This document shows positions 17,065 through 25,969 of a stretch of DNA of 64,000 nt, piece by piece. The notes below the pieces were generated by a model. That model saw only the letters and a program-made list of their open reading frames with translations, was not told the DNA's origin and did no database searches. Origin of the DNA: Rhodoferax sp. (GTDB taxonomy: Bacteria > Pseudomonadota > Gammaproteobacteria > Burkholderiales > Burkholderiaceae_C); assembly GCF_030653815.1 (NCBI RefSeq), contig NZ_JAURYQ010000031.1:79221-143220 (forward strand), given 5' to 3'. Position 1 is the stretch's first letter; every line of letters begins with the position of its first letter. The position numbers and the translations under genes are program-made.

Positions 17065-18840
17065 ATGGACAAGAGGTTTCAGAAAAAACTGCTGGTCGCA
17101 TTGATCACAGGCATGTTGATGCCGCTGGCCGCCAGCGCGGCAGATGCTGATTTGATGAGCAAGATTGAGGCAATGTCGCGCGAACTGGAGGCCTTGAAAG
17201 CCCAAGTCAAGGCGAACGAAGTCAAGTCGGCCCAGACGGCAGAGCAAGTCAAGGCGGTGGCCGCCAAGACCGAGTCAACCGAGGTCGCCGAACTGAAGAG
17301 CCAGGTCACCAGGCTGGAAGGTAAATCGCTCAGCAAGTGGCTCACCATTGGCGGTGATTACCGTTTTCGCTACGACTACCTGGAAGGGCAGAGCAAGACC
17401 TTTACCGATGTCTCGGCAACCTTTGCCAATGCGCAGACTTCGCTGCAAACAGCCATGCTTACGGATACGACCGGCACCGCCGCAGCGAACCTGGCTGGGT
17501 TGGCTCAATTCAGCAGTGCCATGATGGGCGTCCAAACCTACGATCAGGCGGTCGCATTCCAGCCGATGGTCGACGGAATGATGCCAGCTTTGGGCGCCTA
17601 TGCCGTGACGGTTCCCGCCTACAAACCCAAAAACTCCAGCCTCTACAGCAACCGCTTCAACCTCAACCTGAACGCCAAGGCAACGCAGGATGTGTCGGTC
17701 ACCGCCAACCTGGCCATGTACAAAGTGTTTGGTTCACAGACTGACAGCGCCGTCACCAATGCCGGCAGCGCGCCGTTTTTTGCCGACCGGGTCGGTGTCT
17801 TTGATGGCACGCTCAGCCATGTGCCCTCCAGCAGCAACCTGAATGTGGACCGCGTCTATGCCACCTGGAGCAACATTGCCGACCAGGAAATGTGGTTGTC
17901 GGTGGGGCGCAGGCCGTCGACCGGCGGTGCGCCGAGCAATTTGCGCAACAACACGGCAGTTCGACCCGGCAATGGCGGCACACCCTCGTTGCTGGTGGAC
18001 TACGCCTTTGACGGCGTCACCCTGGGTTATGCACCCGAGATTGATGCCCTGCCGGGTGCCTATGCCAAGTTCTGCTACGGTCGTGGGTTTGAGAGCGGTT
18101 TTACCGACTTTACCGGCAACTCGCTCGAAGACACCGACATGGTGGGCATCTCTGTGGTGCCGATCGACACCGACCCGCTGCGTGTCTGGCTGCAGTGGAA
18201 CCGCGGCATGAACATCTTTGATGCGCCCACCATGAGCAACACCTATTTTGGCAACACGGCGCCGAAAACCAATCTGGGTGACATCGACTGGTTTGGTGTC
18301 GGCTTCATGAGCACGCACAAGAATGTCGGACCTGGCACCCTGCAGGTTTTTGGCGATGTGGGCATGAGCATCACGCGCCCGAACAACAATGTGTCAGCCC
18401 AGTTTGGCTTTCAGGGTTTGATGACCGGTGCTTTTTTCAACCCGGAAGCGCCCAGCACCAAGAAGGGCACCGCAGTGGCCCTTGGCGTGCGGTATGACCT
18501 GCCTTCGCGGTCCAAGTTTGGTTTCGAGTGGAACCATGGCTCGAAAAACTGGATCACCTTTGCCCCGGCCGCAGACGACATGTGGACCGCCAAAATGGGT
18601 ACCCGTGGCGACGTTTATGAAGCCTATTACATCCAGGAACTGGACCGCCAGCCCATTTCAAGCTTCTTCAGCAAGGCGTTTTTCCGCGTTGGTGTGCAGT
18701 ACTACAAGTTTGACTACACCGGCAGCAACAACTGGGTTGGCGCACCGGTTGCCATCGGCGATGTCAATGGCAACCTGATGACCACCACGCCGCTGGAAGA
18801 CGCCACCAACCTGTATGCCACTTTTGAAGTCAAGTTCTGA
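17065..18840 (+). CDS. large outer-membrane beta-barrel porin (DUF3373/ExtI-like)
   Basis: A 591-residue exported protein: signal peptide (1-22, ending ASAA), a periplasmic coiled coil (about 26-85, heptad-rich KIEAMSRELEALKAQVKAN), then a long region of alternating aromatic strands beginning LTIGGDYRFRYDYLEG and finishing with the terminal phenylalanine NLYATFEVKF expected of outer-membrane barrels. The start at 17065 follows a TTGGAG site; an upstream TTG is less likely. Position between a cytochrome b and rhodanese gene suggests a route for an oxyanion or a conduit shell rather than a general porin. Confidence 0.75.
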   Translation: MDKRFQKKLLVALITGMLMPLAASAADADLMSKIEAMSRELEALKAQVKANEVKSAQTAEQVKAVAAKTESTEVAELKSQVTRLEGKSLSKWLTIGGDYRFRYDYLEGQSKTFTDVSATFANAQTSLQTAMLTDTTGTAAANLAGLAQFSSAMMGVQTYDQAVAFQPMVDGMMPALGAYAVTVPAYKPKNSSLYSNRFNLNLNAKATQDVSVTANLAMYKVFGSQTDSAVTNAGSAPFFADRVGVFDGTLSHVPSSSNLNVDRVYATWSNIADQEMWLSVGRRPSTGGAPSNLRNNTAVRPGNGGTPSLLVDYAFDGVTLGYAPEIDALPGAYAKFCYGRGFESGFTDFTGNSLEDTDMVGISVVPIDTDPLRVWLQWNRGMNIFDAPTMSNTYFGNTAPKTNLGDIDWFGVGFMSTHKNVGPGTLQVFGDVGMSITRPNNNVSAQFGFQGLMTGAFFNPEAPSTKKGTAVALGVRYDLPSRSKFGFEWNHGSKNWITFAPAADDMWTAKMGTRGDVYEAYYIQELDRQPISSFFSKAFFRVGVQYYKFDYTGSNNWVGAPVAIGDVNGNLMTTTPLEDATNLYATFEVKF

Positions 18841-18873
18841 TCTTTACCCATTCATTTCATTTAGGAGTACACC

Positions 18874-19194
18874 ATGAAATCCAAACTTTCTTCCCTGATC
18901 ATCGCCGCCGTGCTGGGCCTGTCCGGCGCAGCCTTTAGCGTCAATGCCTTGGCCGACGAAGGCAAGCTGGTCGGCCCGATCACCAAGATCACGATGGCCG
19001 CTGACGGCAAGTCGGCCACCGCCGTTCTGAAGGACGTCAAGGCTGGCACACCTGTCACCATCACCATCACCGATGACCTGACCCTGGAGAAATTCAAGGA
19101 CAAGCGCATTGTCGAAGGCGACGAGATCCGGGCCCGCTTCGAAAAAGACGGCAAAAACACCAGCAAGTCGTTCAAGAAGACGGCCGGATGCTGA
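18874..19194 (+). CDS. small periplasmic protein of unknown function (ExtJ-like position)
   Basis: A 106-residue secreted protein: signal peptide 1-26 (ending ALA), then a compact beta-rich domain (GKLVGPITKITMAADGKSATAVL...) with a basic tail that ends in a single cysteine, Cys106. It has its own TAGGAG ribosome site 33 bases after the porin gene. I do not recognise a characterised family. In Geobacter ext operons a small hypothetical periplasmic gene occupies the equivalent place between porin and rhodanese-type genes, but sequence identity with it cannot be judged here. Confidence 0.7.
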   Translation: MKSKLSSLIIAAVLGLSGAAFSVNALADEGKLVGPITKITMAADGKSATAVLKDVKAGTPVTITITDDLTLEKFKDKRIVEGDEIRARFEKDGKNTSKSFKKTAGC

Positions 19195-19242
19195 GGCCAG
19201 CGCCAGGGTCGGTTGCTTTTCACTGACCCTGGGGTTCAAGCA

Positions 19243-19839
19243 ATGAACAAACGCATGGTCTGGGCTGTTGCGCTGGGCATGGCCTGGGCCGGATGCGCGC
19301 AGGCCACGGACGACCAACCGCTGCGCATCACCCGGGACAGCACCGAGTTTGTGGTGCAAACGCCCGGCGGGCCCCTGGTGATCAAGCGCAGCAAAACAGC
19401 CAGTGGCGTTGGTAAGGGCTTTGTGCAGGCGCTGGTGCCGCAGGTCGGCGTCACCCCGGTCACCGAGATCGAGGTGTTGCACGCCCTCAACGACCCGGCC
19501 ACCATGGTCATCGACATGCGCGACGAAGATGAGCCGCTGAAATCCACCATCCCCAACAGCTACCACATTCCCTACAACGAGCTGGAAGACCGGCTCGATG
19601 TGCTGGGTTGTCAACGCCGTTCAGATAAGTCCTGGGACTGCGCCAGAGCCATCAAGATCGTGGCGTTCTGTCATGGCCCGATGTGCCTGCAAAGTCCCGC
19701 CGGCATCGCCATCATCGTGAGGATGGGCTATCCGGTCGAAAAAATCTCATACTACCGTGGTGGCATGACGGACTGGCAGGCGCTGGGCCTGACCACGGTC
19801 AGCGTCAACAGGCCACTGAGCACGCGACCGGTGCCCTGA
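19243..19839 (+). CDS. exported rhodanese-like protein (ExtH-like position)
   Basis: A 198-residue protein with an N-terminal export signal and one rhodanese domain (about 72-190). The active-site loop reads FCHGPMCLQSP, with Cys143 as the likely persulfide carrier and a second cysteine, Cys148, in the loop, which is unusual. Cys18 in MAWAGC might be a lipidation site, though the box is not canonical. Residues such as IDMRDEDE and YYRGGMTDWQALG are typical of the fold. The ATG at 19243 is chosen over an upstream TTG. It closes the octaheme-porin cluster and is convergent with rdgC. Confidence 0.82.
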   Translation: MNKRMVWAVALGMAWAGCAQATDDQPLRITRDSTEFVVQTPGGPLVIKRSKTASGVGKGFVQALVPQVGVTPVTEIEVLHALNDPATMVIDMRDEDEPLKSTIPNSYHIPYNELEDRLDVLGCQRRSDKSWDCARAIKIVAFCHGPMCLQSPAGIAIIVRMGYPVEKISYYRGGMTDWQALGLTTVSVNRPLSTRPVP

Positions 19840-19866
19840 TTGGCCCAAGTAAGTGCCTGGCTTGAC

Positions 19867-20766
19867 TCAGCCGGGCAGAACCCGCTCACCCCCCAGCGCT
19901 TCGAGCAGCGCCGGCAGCGCCTTTTGCAGCTCAGCGGTGGCAATCGCCACGTCGGCGTCAAAGCCGTCGTCCTTGCCAGCGCTGGCGCCTTCAAACACCA
20001 CGTCAAGAAAAGCCAGCTTTTTAAGCTGCAGGCCCTCGGTCAGCACAAAGGAAACGCGGTCGTTCCAGGTCAGGGCCAGGCGGGTGGGCATTTTGCCGCC
20101 CTCGATGTGCTGCTTGACCTCTTCGGTATCGAGCCTGTGGCGGGCATAACGCACTACCGCTTTGGATTCATCGGCGGCCTTGAGTTCACACTCCCGGTCC
20201 ACGCTGAAGCCTTGCGGGGCTTCCTGGCTGACCAGCCAGTCGGCCATGGCGGCGCCCGGCGAGATCTGGGTGTCGATCAAACTCAAGGCCAGGCCCGGCA
20301 GGCCTTGCACCAGCAGGGTGATCAGCTCGTCAGCACGGGCCTGACTGCCGGCATCGGTCACCAGCAACTGCGCTTCCCGGTCGAGCCAGACCCGGGTGCT
20401 GGACTGTTTGGTGAACGCCATCGGCAACAACTCTAACCGGATGTCGTCCTTCAGGTCACGAGTCTCCTTTTTGCCTGGTTTTCGGCCGGTGCTGGCTTCG
20501 ATCTGGGCGACCCGCTCCTGGGCCTTGCGGTTGACCACCGAGGCGGGCAGGGCACGGACCTCAAGCATGAGCTTCAAAATCCATTGGCCTGCCACCGCTT
20601 CCAGCAGCGGTCCGTTGGCCTCGCCACGCGGTGCCACCCACCCCACTGATTTTTCCTGACTGGCACCACATTCAACAAAAGGGTTGTCTTGCAGGCGGGC
20701 CTCCACTTGCTCGGCGGTCAGGCTCCAACCCGGAGCGATGCGGTACATGATGACATTCTTGAACAC
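19867..20766 (-). CDS. rdgC: recombination-associated protein RdgC
   Basis: RdgC is a nucleoid-associated DNA-binding ring protein that limits RecA activity. The 299-residue product begins MFKNVIMYRIAPGW, equivalent to the FKN start of other RdgC proteins, which supports the GTG at 20766; an ATG six codons later would cut into the first strand. Length and the segments KETRDLKDDIRLELLPMAF and LDTQISPGAAMADWL match the family. It ends 27 bases from the convergent rhodanese gene. Confidence 0.92.
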   Translation of the reverse strand: MFKNVIMYRIAPGWSLTAEQVEARLQDNPFVECGASQEKSVGWVAPRGEANGPLLEAVAGQWILKLMLEVRALPASVVNRKAQERVAQIEASTGRKPGKKETRDLKDDIRLELLPMAFTKQSSTRVWLDREAQLLVTDAGSQARADELITLLVQGLPGLALSLIDTQISPGAAMADWLVSQEAPQGFSVDRECELKAADESKAVVRYARHRLDTEEVKQHIEGGKMPTRLALTWNDRVSFVLTEGLQLKKLAFLDVVFEGASAGKDDGFDADVAIATAELQKALPALLEALGGERVLPG

Positions 20767-20952
20767 AGAGAACTTTCTAAAGATAACGACAATGCGAAAC
20801 CGCCAATCATCCCATTAATTCCGGAAAAAACGGGCTGAAAAACTTTACAAAGCTTTCACGCATCCTTATGGTCGCGATACACAGGCGGCGCACACTTCTC
20901 TTCACGCCGATGCCACTTTCTGGTCATTGGTCTTAACTTGAAGGACATGACG

Positions 20953-21513
20953 ATGAAAACCAATCTCAAAATTTCCCTGGTTGCCGGTTTGCTGATGGCT
21001 GCCGGCTTGGCTTATTCACAAGGCCCCATGGGGGGTGCGCCCTGCGATATGTCAGGCCCCCATGGCATGATGCAAGGTCAAGGCATGATGCAAGGTCAAG
21101 GCATGAGCCAGCGTGGCATGGGCAAGATGGATCCAGCCAAGATGCAGGTCATGATGGACAAGCGCCATGCAGCCCTGAAAGCGCAACTCAAGATCACCCC
21201 GACGCAAGAAGCGGCCTGGACCGACTTTCTGGCCAGTCACAAAGGTCCTGCCGGCATGAAAGGCCAGCCTGCGGCCATGCCTGACATGAGCAAGCTCACC
21301 ACGCCCGAGCGCCTGGACAAAATGAAAGAGCTGCGTGCCCAGCACATGGGCGAGATGACCGCCGCCATGGACCAGCGCGCCATGTCAACCAAGGCGTTTT
21401 ATGCGGTGCTGACACCGGAACAGCAAAAGGTGTTTGATGCCCATGCCATGCAAGGCCGCGGGTCACACAAAGGCATGCATGGTGGCAAGGGCATGATGCA
21501 ACCCAAAGTCTGA
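20953..21513 (+). CDS. Spy/CpxP-like periplasmic LTXXQ protein
   Basis: A 186-residue secreted, methionine- and glycine-rich protein. After the signal peptide (1-22, ending AYS) comes a Met/Gly/His-rich segment (GMMQGQGMMQGQGMSQRGMG) encoded by an 18-base tandem repeat, then two helical modules with the family motifs LKITPTQEAAW and LTPEQQKVFD. Such proteins act as periplasmic chaperones or metal-stress sensors; the Met-rich stretch could bind copper. The ATG at 20953 has better spacing from AAGGA than the one at 20947. Confidence 0.78.
   Translation: MKTNLKISLVAGLLMAAGLAYSQGPMGGAPCDMSGPHGMMQGQGMMQGQGMSQRGMGKMDPAKMQVMMDKRHAALKAQLKITPTQEAAWTDFLASHKGPAGMKGQPAAMPDMSKLTTPERLDKMKELRAQHMGEMTAAMDQRAMSTKAFYAVLTPEQQKVFDAHAMQGRGSHKGMHGGKGMMQPKV
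21064..21099 (+). repeat. 18-base tandem repeat, two perfect copies, inside the Spy-like gene
   Basis: The unit GGCATGATGCAAGGTCAA occurs twice in a row and a third partial copy follows. It encodes the GMMQGQ repeat, so slippage would change the length of the Met-rich segment in frame. Confidence 0.8.
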
Positions 21514-21655
21514 GTTTTGACAAGCCGGGTTGTTGGCGCCAGACCCTCAGGGGCGGCATTCGCAAAGCGCGGATGCCGCCCCTGGTCTTTTTGGACCCGC
21601 AACGGCCCGCTTGCCCGCTTATGGCAATATTCGCCTGTTTCAATTTTTACCAGCC

Positions 21656-22498
21656 ATGTCCAACTCTTTGCCATCTGCCCGAAATCCGGCTTCCTCCAGC
21701 GCCTCGATCATCGTCCGTACCATTGGCACGGCTCAGCCGATCTCGTGGTTGCTCAGGGCCTGGCATGACCTGATGCGCTGCGGCTGGATCAGCGTTTTGC
21801 ACGGGGTGGCGATCGCACTGATTGGCGCGCTCATGCTGTGGCTGGCGCATGATCGTTTCTGGTTCATGGCGGGTGCGTTCTCGGGTTTTTTGTTGGTGGG
21901 CCCGGTGCTGGCCACCAGCCTGTATGCCTTGAGCCGTGGTCTGGAGCGTGGTGACAAACCCGGTTTGGCCAAGGTGCTGGAAACCTGGCTCAACTGGAAA
22001 CATGGCCGGGTGCAAGCCTGGGGCGAGGCGCAATGGCGCCTGGTGCAGTTTGGTGTCTTGCTGGCGCTGGCGGGCACCGCCTGGGTACTTGTTTCTGCGG
22101 GGCTGATCACCTGGCTGGCACCTGTGCCCATCACCTCGCCCTTGGTTTTTATTGAACAGGTGGTGTTGGCCAGGGAGGGTTGGCTGTTCGAGATCTGGCT
22201 GGCCCTGGGTGGGGCGCTGGTAGCCCCCATTTTTGCCTCGACGGTCATCACCATCCCCTTGTTGTTGGACCGTCAGGTCAGCATCGGGCAGGCCATCGCG
22301 GCGAGCTGGCAGGTGATCTTTGCCAACCCGGTGCCCATGGCCTTTTGGGGTGCCCTCATCATGCTGCTGACCTTGTTGGGTTTTGCCACGGCCCTCATCG
22401 GCCTGGTGCTGCTGGTACCGCTGCTCGGCCATGCCAGCTGGCACGCTTACCGCGACCTGCTGGACGTGTCTGCCTTGCCGGAACAGGAGCAGCGCTGA
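21656..22498 (+). CDS. DUF2189 integral membrane protein
   Basis: A 280-residue protein with about six membrane helices, including IAASWQVIFANPVPMAFWGALIML and a C-terminal LVLLVPLLGHASWHAYRDL, which is the conserved end of the DUF2189 family. The ATG at 21656 is chosen because upstream codons give a low-complexity leader. Function is unknown in the family. It is coupled to the next small gene through a TGATG overlap. Confidence 0.75.
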   Translation: MSNSLPSARNPASSSASIIVRTIGTAQPISWLLRAWHDLMRCGWISVLHGVAIALIGALMLWLAHDRFWFMAGAFSGFLLVGPVLATSLYALSRGLERGDKPGLAKVLETWLNWKHGRVQAWGEAQWRLVQFGVLLALAGTAWVLVSAGLITWLAPVPITSPLVFIEQVVLAREGWLFEIWLALGGALVAPIFASTVITIPLLLDRQVSIGQAIAASWQVIFANPVPMAFWGALIMLLTLLGFATALIGLVLLVPLLGHASWHAYRDLLDVSALPEQEQR

Positions 22499-22710
22499 TG
22501 TTTGGTTTTACCGAGGAGCAAATCGCCGCCTTTGGCATGACTTTTGGCGTCGGTGGCCTGATGCTCTACATGTTGTTCATCATTGGCCAGTTGGCCTGGG
22601 AGTCCAAGGCGGGCAAGTTTGGCTTTTTTGTCATGATGCTGGGACTGGCCTTTGGCATGGTGGGTTTTGTTGCCAAGTACATGATCCAGTGGCTGATGGG
22701 GATTAAGTAG
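22498..22710 (+). CDS. DUF2788 small membrane protein
   Basis: A 70-residue protein with two membrane helices (about 13-33 and 42-66), beginning MFGFTEEQIAAFGMTFGV. It matches the short DUF2788 family in length and pattern, and its start codon overlaps the stop of the DUF2189 gene, so the two are cotranslated. No function is established. Confidence 0.72.
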   Translation: MFGFTEEQIAAFGMTFGVGGLMLYMLFIIGQLAWESKAGKFGFFVMMLGLAFGMVGFVAKYMIQWLMGIK

Positions 22711-23289
22711 TCAGCCAAAAGGCCGAACTCCGATCAGCAGGCCGTGCAGCCAGAGCGTAAACGCGATCCAGAGCGCGACCCCCAGCGCCACGGTAATGCC
22801 AGTTGCGCCCGTGTTGCCCTGTGAATACCGTGTGTCACCCTGCTCGTCACGTTTTTTGGCAGCCAGGAAAACCAGAACTGACCAAACCAGAAACGTGCCA
22901 AACAAGATGACATGGGCCAGGTTGCCGTTGGCCAGCAAATGGGCCAGCGCCCAGAGCATCACGGCAGCCGTCATGGGGTGGTGCAGGCGTGCCTTGATCC
23001 GGTTGCCCGGCACGTAAGCAGCGGCCAGCAGCACAAAGCTCAACAAGGTCAACAACAGCGCCAGATGGCGCAGCGCCAGCGGCGGGCTCCACAGCTGTAC
23101 CGGCATTTGCCGCGCCTGACCAAAGCCCCATGTGATCAGAACAAACCCCAGCAAGGACAGCAGTGTGTACAGCGCACGCCAGCGCAAAGCCCCCAGCCTG
23201 GCCCGGGTGCGGGTACGCCAGCCGTCGGCCACGATCCGCACCGAATGCGTGCCCACAAACAGCAACAGCCCCAGGATCAGGTAAAGCAT
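22711..23289 (-). CDS. NnrU-family membrane protein
   Basis: A 192-residue protein with about six helices, starting LYLILGLLLFVGTHSVRI and containing RHPMTAA-like RLHHPMTAAVMLWALAHLLANGN, the hallmark of NnrU/isoprenoid-related membrane enzymes. NnrU genes are linked to nitric oxide metabolism in denitrifiers, and relatives isomerise carotenoid-type substrates; no denitrification genes are nearby here. It ends directly against the DUF2788 stop (convergent). Confidence 0.78.
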   Translation of the reverse strand: MLYLILGLLLFVGTHSVRIVADGWRTRTRARLGALRWRALYTLLSLLGFVLITWGFGQARQMPVQLWSPPLALRHLALLLTLLSFVLLAAAYVPGNRIKARLHHPMTAAVMLWALAHLLANGNLAHVILFGTFLVWSVLVFLAAKKRDEQGDTRYSQGNTGATGITVALGVALWIAFTLWLHGLLIGVRPFG

Positions 23290-23380
23290 AGGACGCGTGG
23301 TGATCTTTCGCTCAAAGCGTGCGACGTGGATGAAACAAGCTTTTGATTTGACCACAGGCTGGGCATCCCCAGCATCAAGG

Positions 23381-24967
23381 CTAGACGCCGCAGGCCGCAC
23401 CGTCGCTGCGCGGATCGGCAGCGCCTTCGATCAGGCCAGTGGGGTGGCGTACCAGGGCGCCGGCATGACCCATGGTGTCGCTGAAGGCTTCGTCCAGCAG
23501 CTCGACCTGATGCCCCGCCGCTTTGAGGGACGCCACCAGCGCCGGGGCGAATCGGTTCTCCAGCTTCAGTGAGGTACTGACATCACCCCAGGTGCGGCCC
23601 AGCAGCCAGCGCGGTGCTGTCACCGCTTGCTGCAAGCTTTGCCCAAAGCGCGCATAGCGGGTGAACACCGCTGCCTGGGTTTGCGGCTGGCCCTCACCAC
23701 CCATGGTGCCGTAAGGCATGACGCGGCCGTCATCAAACAAGGCCAGCGATGGATTCAGGGTGTGAAAGGGTTTGTGGCCGGGCTCCAGCGTGTTCAGGGC
23801 GCTTGGGTCGAGCGAGAAACTGGTGCCCCGGTTTTGCCAGGTCACACCCGTGTCTTGCAGTACCACGCCAGAACCAAACTCCCAGTACACACTTTGAATG
23901 AAACTGACCGAGCGCCCTTTGTTGTCAATGGCGCCCATCCAGATCGTGTCGCCGGGTGCCGCCATGTCGGGCCAAGGCAGCGCCTGCTGTGGGTCAATCT
24001 GGCTGGCCAGCGCGTCCAGCGCCTCGGGGGTGAGAAAACTCTTGGGGTCGGCGGGCAGGCGCCTGGGGTCGGTGACCACGCGGTCGCGCACCCGGAAAGC
24101 ACGCTTGGTCGATTCCACCAGGCCGTGCAGGTGGGCAAAACCCTCGCCCTCGGTCACCCCCAGTCGCTCAAACAGCCCCAGAATCATCAGTGCCGACAAG
24201 CCCTGGGTGGGTGGCGGCAAGTTGTAGACCGTGCAGTCATTCAGGCGCACCGCCAAGGGTTCCACAATCTGGGCGTGGTAGGCCGCCAGGTCGGCGGTGC
24301 GCAGCGGGCTGCCGACCCGCTCTAGCTCGGCCCCCATGCGCTGGGCCAGCTCGCCACGGTAAAAATCATCCAGCCCGCGCTCGGCCAGCGTCGCCAGGGT
24401 GCGACCCACGGCCGGCTGCTTGAGCACGTGGCCCACAGGTGGCGGCAAACCATTGACCAGATAGGTGTCGGCAAAACCGGGCGCGTCTTTGAGGCCGTCA
24501 AACTTTTGCTGGGTGAGCTGCGCCTGGCTGGCCGTCACGGCCACGCCGTCGTGCGCATGGCGTATGGCGTCGGCCAGCAGCCTTGAGAGCGGCAGGGCCT
24601 GGCCCCACGGTGCCGCCACCTCCAGCGCCTTGGCCCAGCCGCCCACGGTGCCAGCGACGGTGAGCGCTGCTTTGGGGCCGCGTGACGGAATCGCATCCAG
24701 GCCGTCATAAAAGGCCCGGTCCGCCAGACCGGCCGCAAAGCCGCAGGCGTCAATGGCCACCGGGGGTTTGCCCGGCTCATGGATCAGCCAGAAGCCATCG
24801 CCACCCAGGGCGTTCATGTGCGGATAAACCACGGCAATGGCGGCGGCTGCTGCCACCATGGCCTCGACCGCGTTGCCACCGTCGCGCAGCACATCGCGGC
24901 CCGCTTGCGCCGCCAGGTGGTGGGGGGCTACCTGCATGCCGCCCAGGGCGGTGCGTGTGTGAATCAT
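23381..24967 (-). CDS. ggt: gamma-glutamyltransferase family protein
   Basis: A 528-residue member of the N-terminal nucleophile hydrolases that hydrolyse or transfer gamma-glutamyl groups. The sequence shows the family start VAPHHLAAQAGRDVLRDGGNAVEAMVAAAA, the ALGGDGFWLI segment, TQGLSALMILGLFERL, a candidate processing site GDTIWMGAIDNKGRSVSFIQS with Thr as nucleophile, and the C-terminal GTMGGEGQPQ. No signal peptide is visible, so it is probably cytoplasmic or acts on an unusual substrate. It lies downstream of a TauE-type exporter on the same strand. Confidence 0.85.
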   Translation of the reverse strand: MIHTRTALGGMQVAPHHLAAQAGRDVLRDGGNAVEAMVAAAAAIAVVYPHMNALGGDGFWLIHEPGKPPVAIDACGFAAGLADRAFYDGLDAIPSRGPKAALTVAGTVGGWAKALEVAAPWGQALPLSRLLADAIRHAHDGVAVTASQAQLTQQKFDGLKDAPGFADTYLVNGLPPPVGHVLKQPAVGRTLATLAERGLDDFYRGELAQRMGAELERVGSPLRTADLAAYHAQIVEPLAVRLNDCTVYNLPPPTQGLSALMILGLFERLGVTEGEGFAHLHGLVESTKRAFRVRDRVVTDPRRLPADPKSFLTPEALDALASQIDPQQALPWPDMAAPGDTIWMGAIDNKGRSVSFIQSVYWEFGSGVVLQDTGVTWQNRGTSFSLDPSALNTLEPGHKPFHTLNPSLALFDDGRVMPYGTMGGEGQPQTQAAVFTRYARFGQSLQQAVTAPRWLLGRTWGDVSTSLKLENRFAPALVASLKAAGHQVELLDEAFSDTMGHAGALVRHPTGLIEGAADPRSDGAACGV

Positions 24968-24986
24968 GGGAGTCTCCTTGGAAAAA

Positions 24987-25032
24987 CTTGCGGGTCAGAC
25001 CACTCGCGCAGTGACGTGCTCTGACCCCAACT
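24987..25032. repeat. palindromic intergenic repeat, copy 1
   Basis: A 46-base element starting CTTGCGGGTCAGACC and ending TGCTCTGACCCCAACT. The outer arms GGGTCAGA and TCTGACCC are complementary, so it can form a hairpin. It differs from copy 2 at one base. Confidence 0.8.
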
Positions 25033-25043
25033 CGGGTGATAGG

Positions 25044-25089
25044 CTTGCGGGTCAGACCACTCGCGCAGCGACGTGCTCTGACCCCAACT
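25044..25089. repeat. palindromic intergenic repeat, copy 2
   Basis: A second copy of the 46-base element in the same direction, 57 bases after the first, with one substitution (GCGAC for GTGAC). A related copy in the opposite direction lies at 29302-29342. Confidence 0.8.
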
Positions 25090-25112
25090 GATTAATGAAG
25101 ATGTCATGGTCT

Positions 25113-25949
25113 CTAGCTCAGCAAGCCGTAAAACATGCGCAGCGAGGTCAGCGTCAGAAACAGGGCAAACACCTGGCGCAAACGCCGGGCATCAATGGCA
25201 TGGGCCAGCCGCGCACCCCAGGCCGTGGTCACCATGGTGGCCGGCACGATCAGCGCCATGCCCAGAAAATTGACATACCCCACGCTGGCTGGCGGCAGGT
25301 TGGGCACCCCCAAACCGTTGATGAGAAAGCCCAAAGCGCCCGGCAAACTGATGACCATGCCCAGCGTCGCCCCGGTACCCACGGCGGTGTGCATGGGCGT
25401 GCGGTAGGCATTCAAGATAGGCACACTCAGGGTGCCGCCACCGATGCCCATGAGCGTGGAAATGCCGCCAATGGCGCCACCGATCAGCGATGTGCCCACA
25501 GGCCCTGGCAGGCCGTCACCCAAAGAAAAACCGTCACGCTTGAACGCCATGTTGATCGCCACCAGCAGCGCCATCACCGCAAACACCGCCGTCAATACCC
25601 GCCCGCTGAGAAAACCGCTGAGCACCGAGCCCACCAGCACACCCACCACCACCGACGGCATGAGCTTTTTCAGCAAGGCCAGATCCAGGCTGCCGCGCTT
25701 GCGGTGCGCCCGCGACGACATGATGGATGTCGGAATGATGGTGGCCAGCGAGGTGCCCACCGTGACGTGCATGCGCACCGATTCGTCAACGCCCAGCAGC
25801 GTAAACAAGTGATAGAGCACCGGCACGATGACAATGCCGCCGCCCACGCCCAGTAGCCCGGCCAGAATGCCCGCCACCACGCCGGTCGCCAGCAAAGCCA
25901 GCGCCAGCCCGAGCAGCCAAGCCGCGCTGTAGTTGTTAAACAGTTCCAT
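25113..25949 (-). CDS. TauE/SafE-family membrane exporter
   Basis: A 278-residue transporter with about eight helices and the two family repeats: LAGLLGVGGGIVIVPVLYHL near residue 28 and STLMGIGGGTLSVPILNAYR near 165. Family members export sulfite, sulfoacetate or other organic anions. The ATG at 25949 is just after the TRAP large permease stop (20-base gap), so it is probably the last gene of that operon and may handle an anion linked to the TRAP substrate. Confidence 0.85.
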   Translation of the reverse strand: MELFNNYSAAWLLGLALALLATGVVAGILAGLLGVGGGIVIVPVLYHLFTLLGVDESVRMHVTVGTSLATIIPTSIMSSRAHRKRGSLDLALLKKLMPSVVVGVLVGSVLSGFLSGRVLTAVFAVMALLVAINMAFKRDGFSLGDGLPGPVGTSLIGGAIGGISTLMGIGGGTLSVPILNAYRTPMHTAVGTGATLGMVISLPGALGFLINGLGVPNLPPASVGYVNFLGMALIVPATMVTTAWGARLAHAIDARRLRQVFALFLTLTSLRMFYGLLS

Positions 25950-25969
25950 GCAAACGCCCTCGTTGAGGC

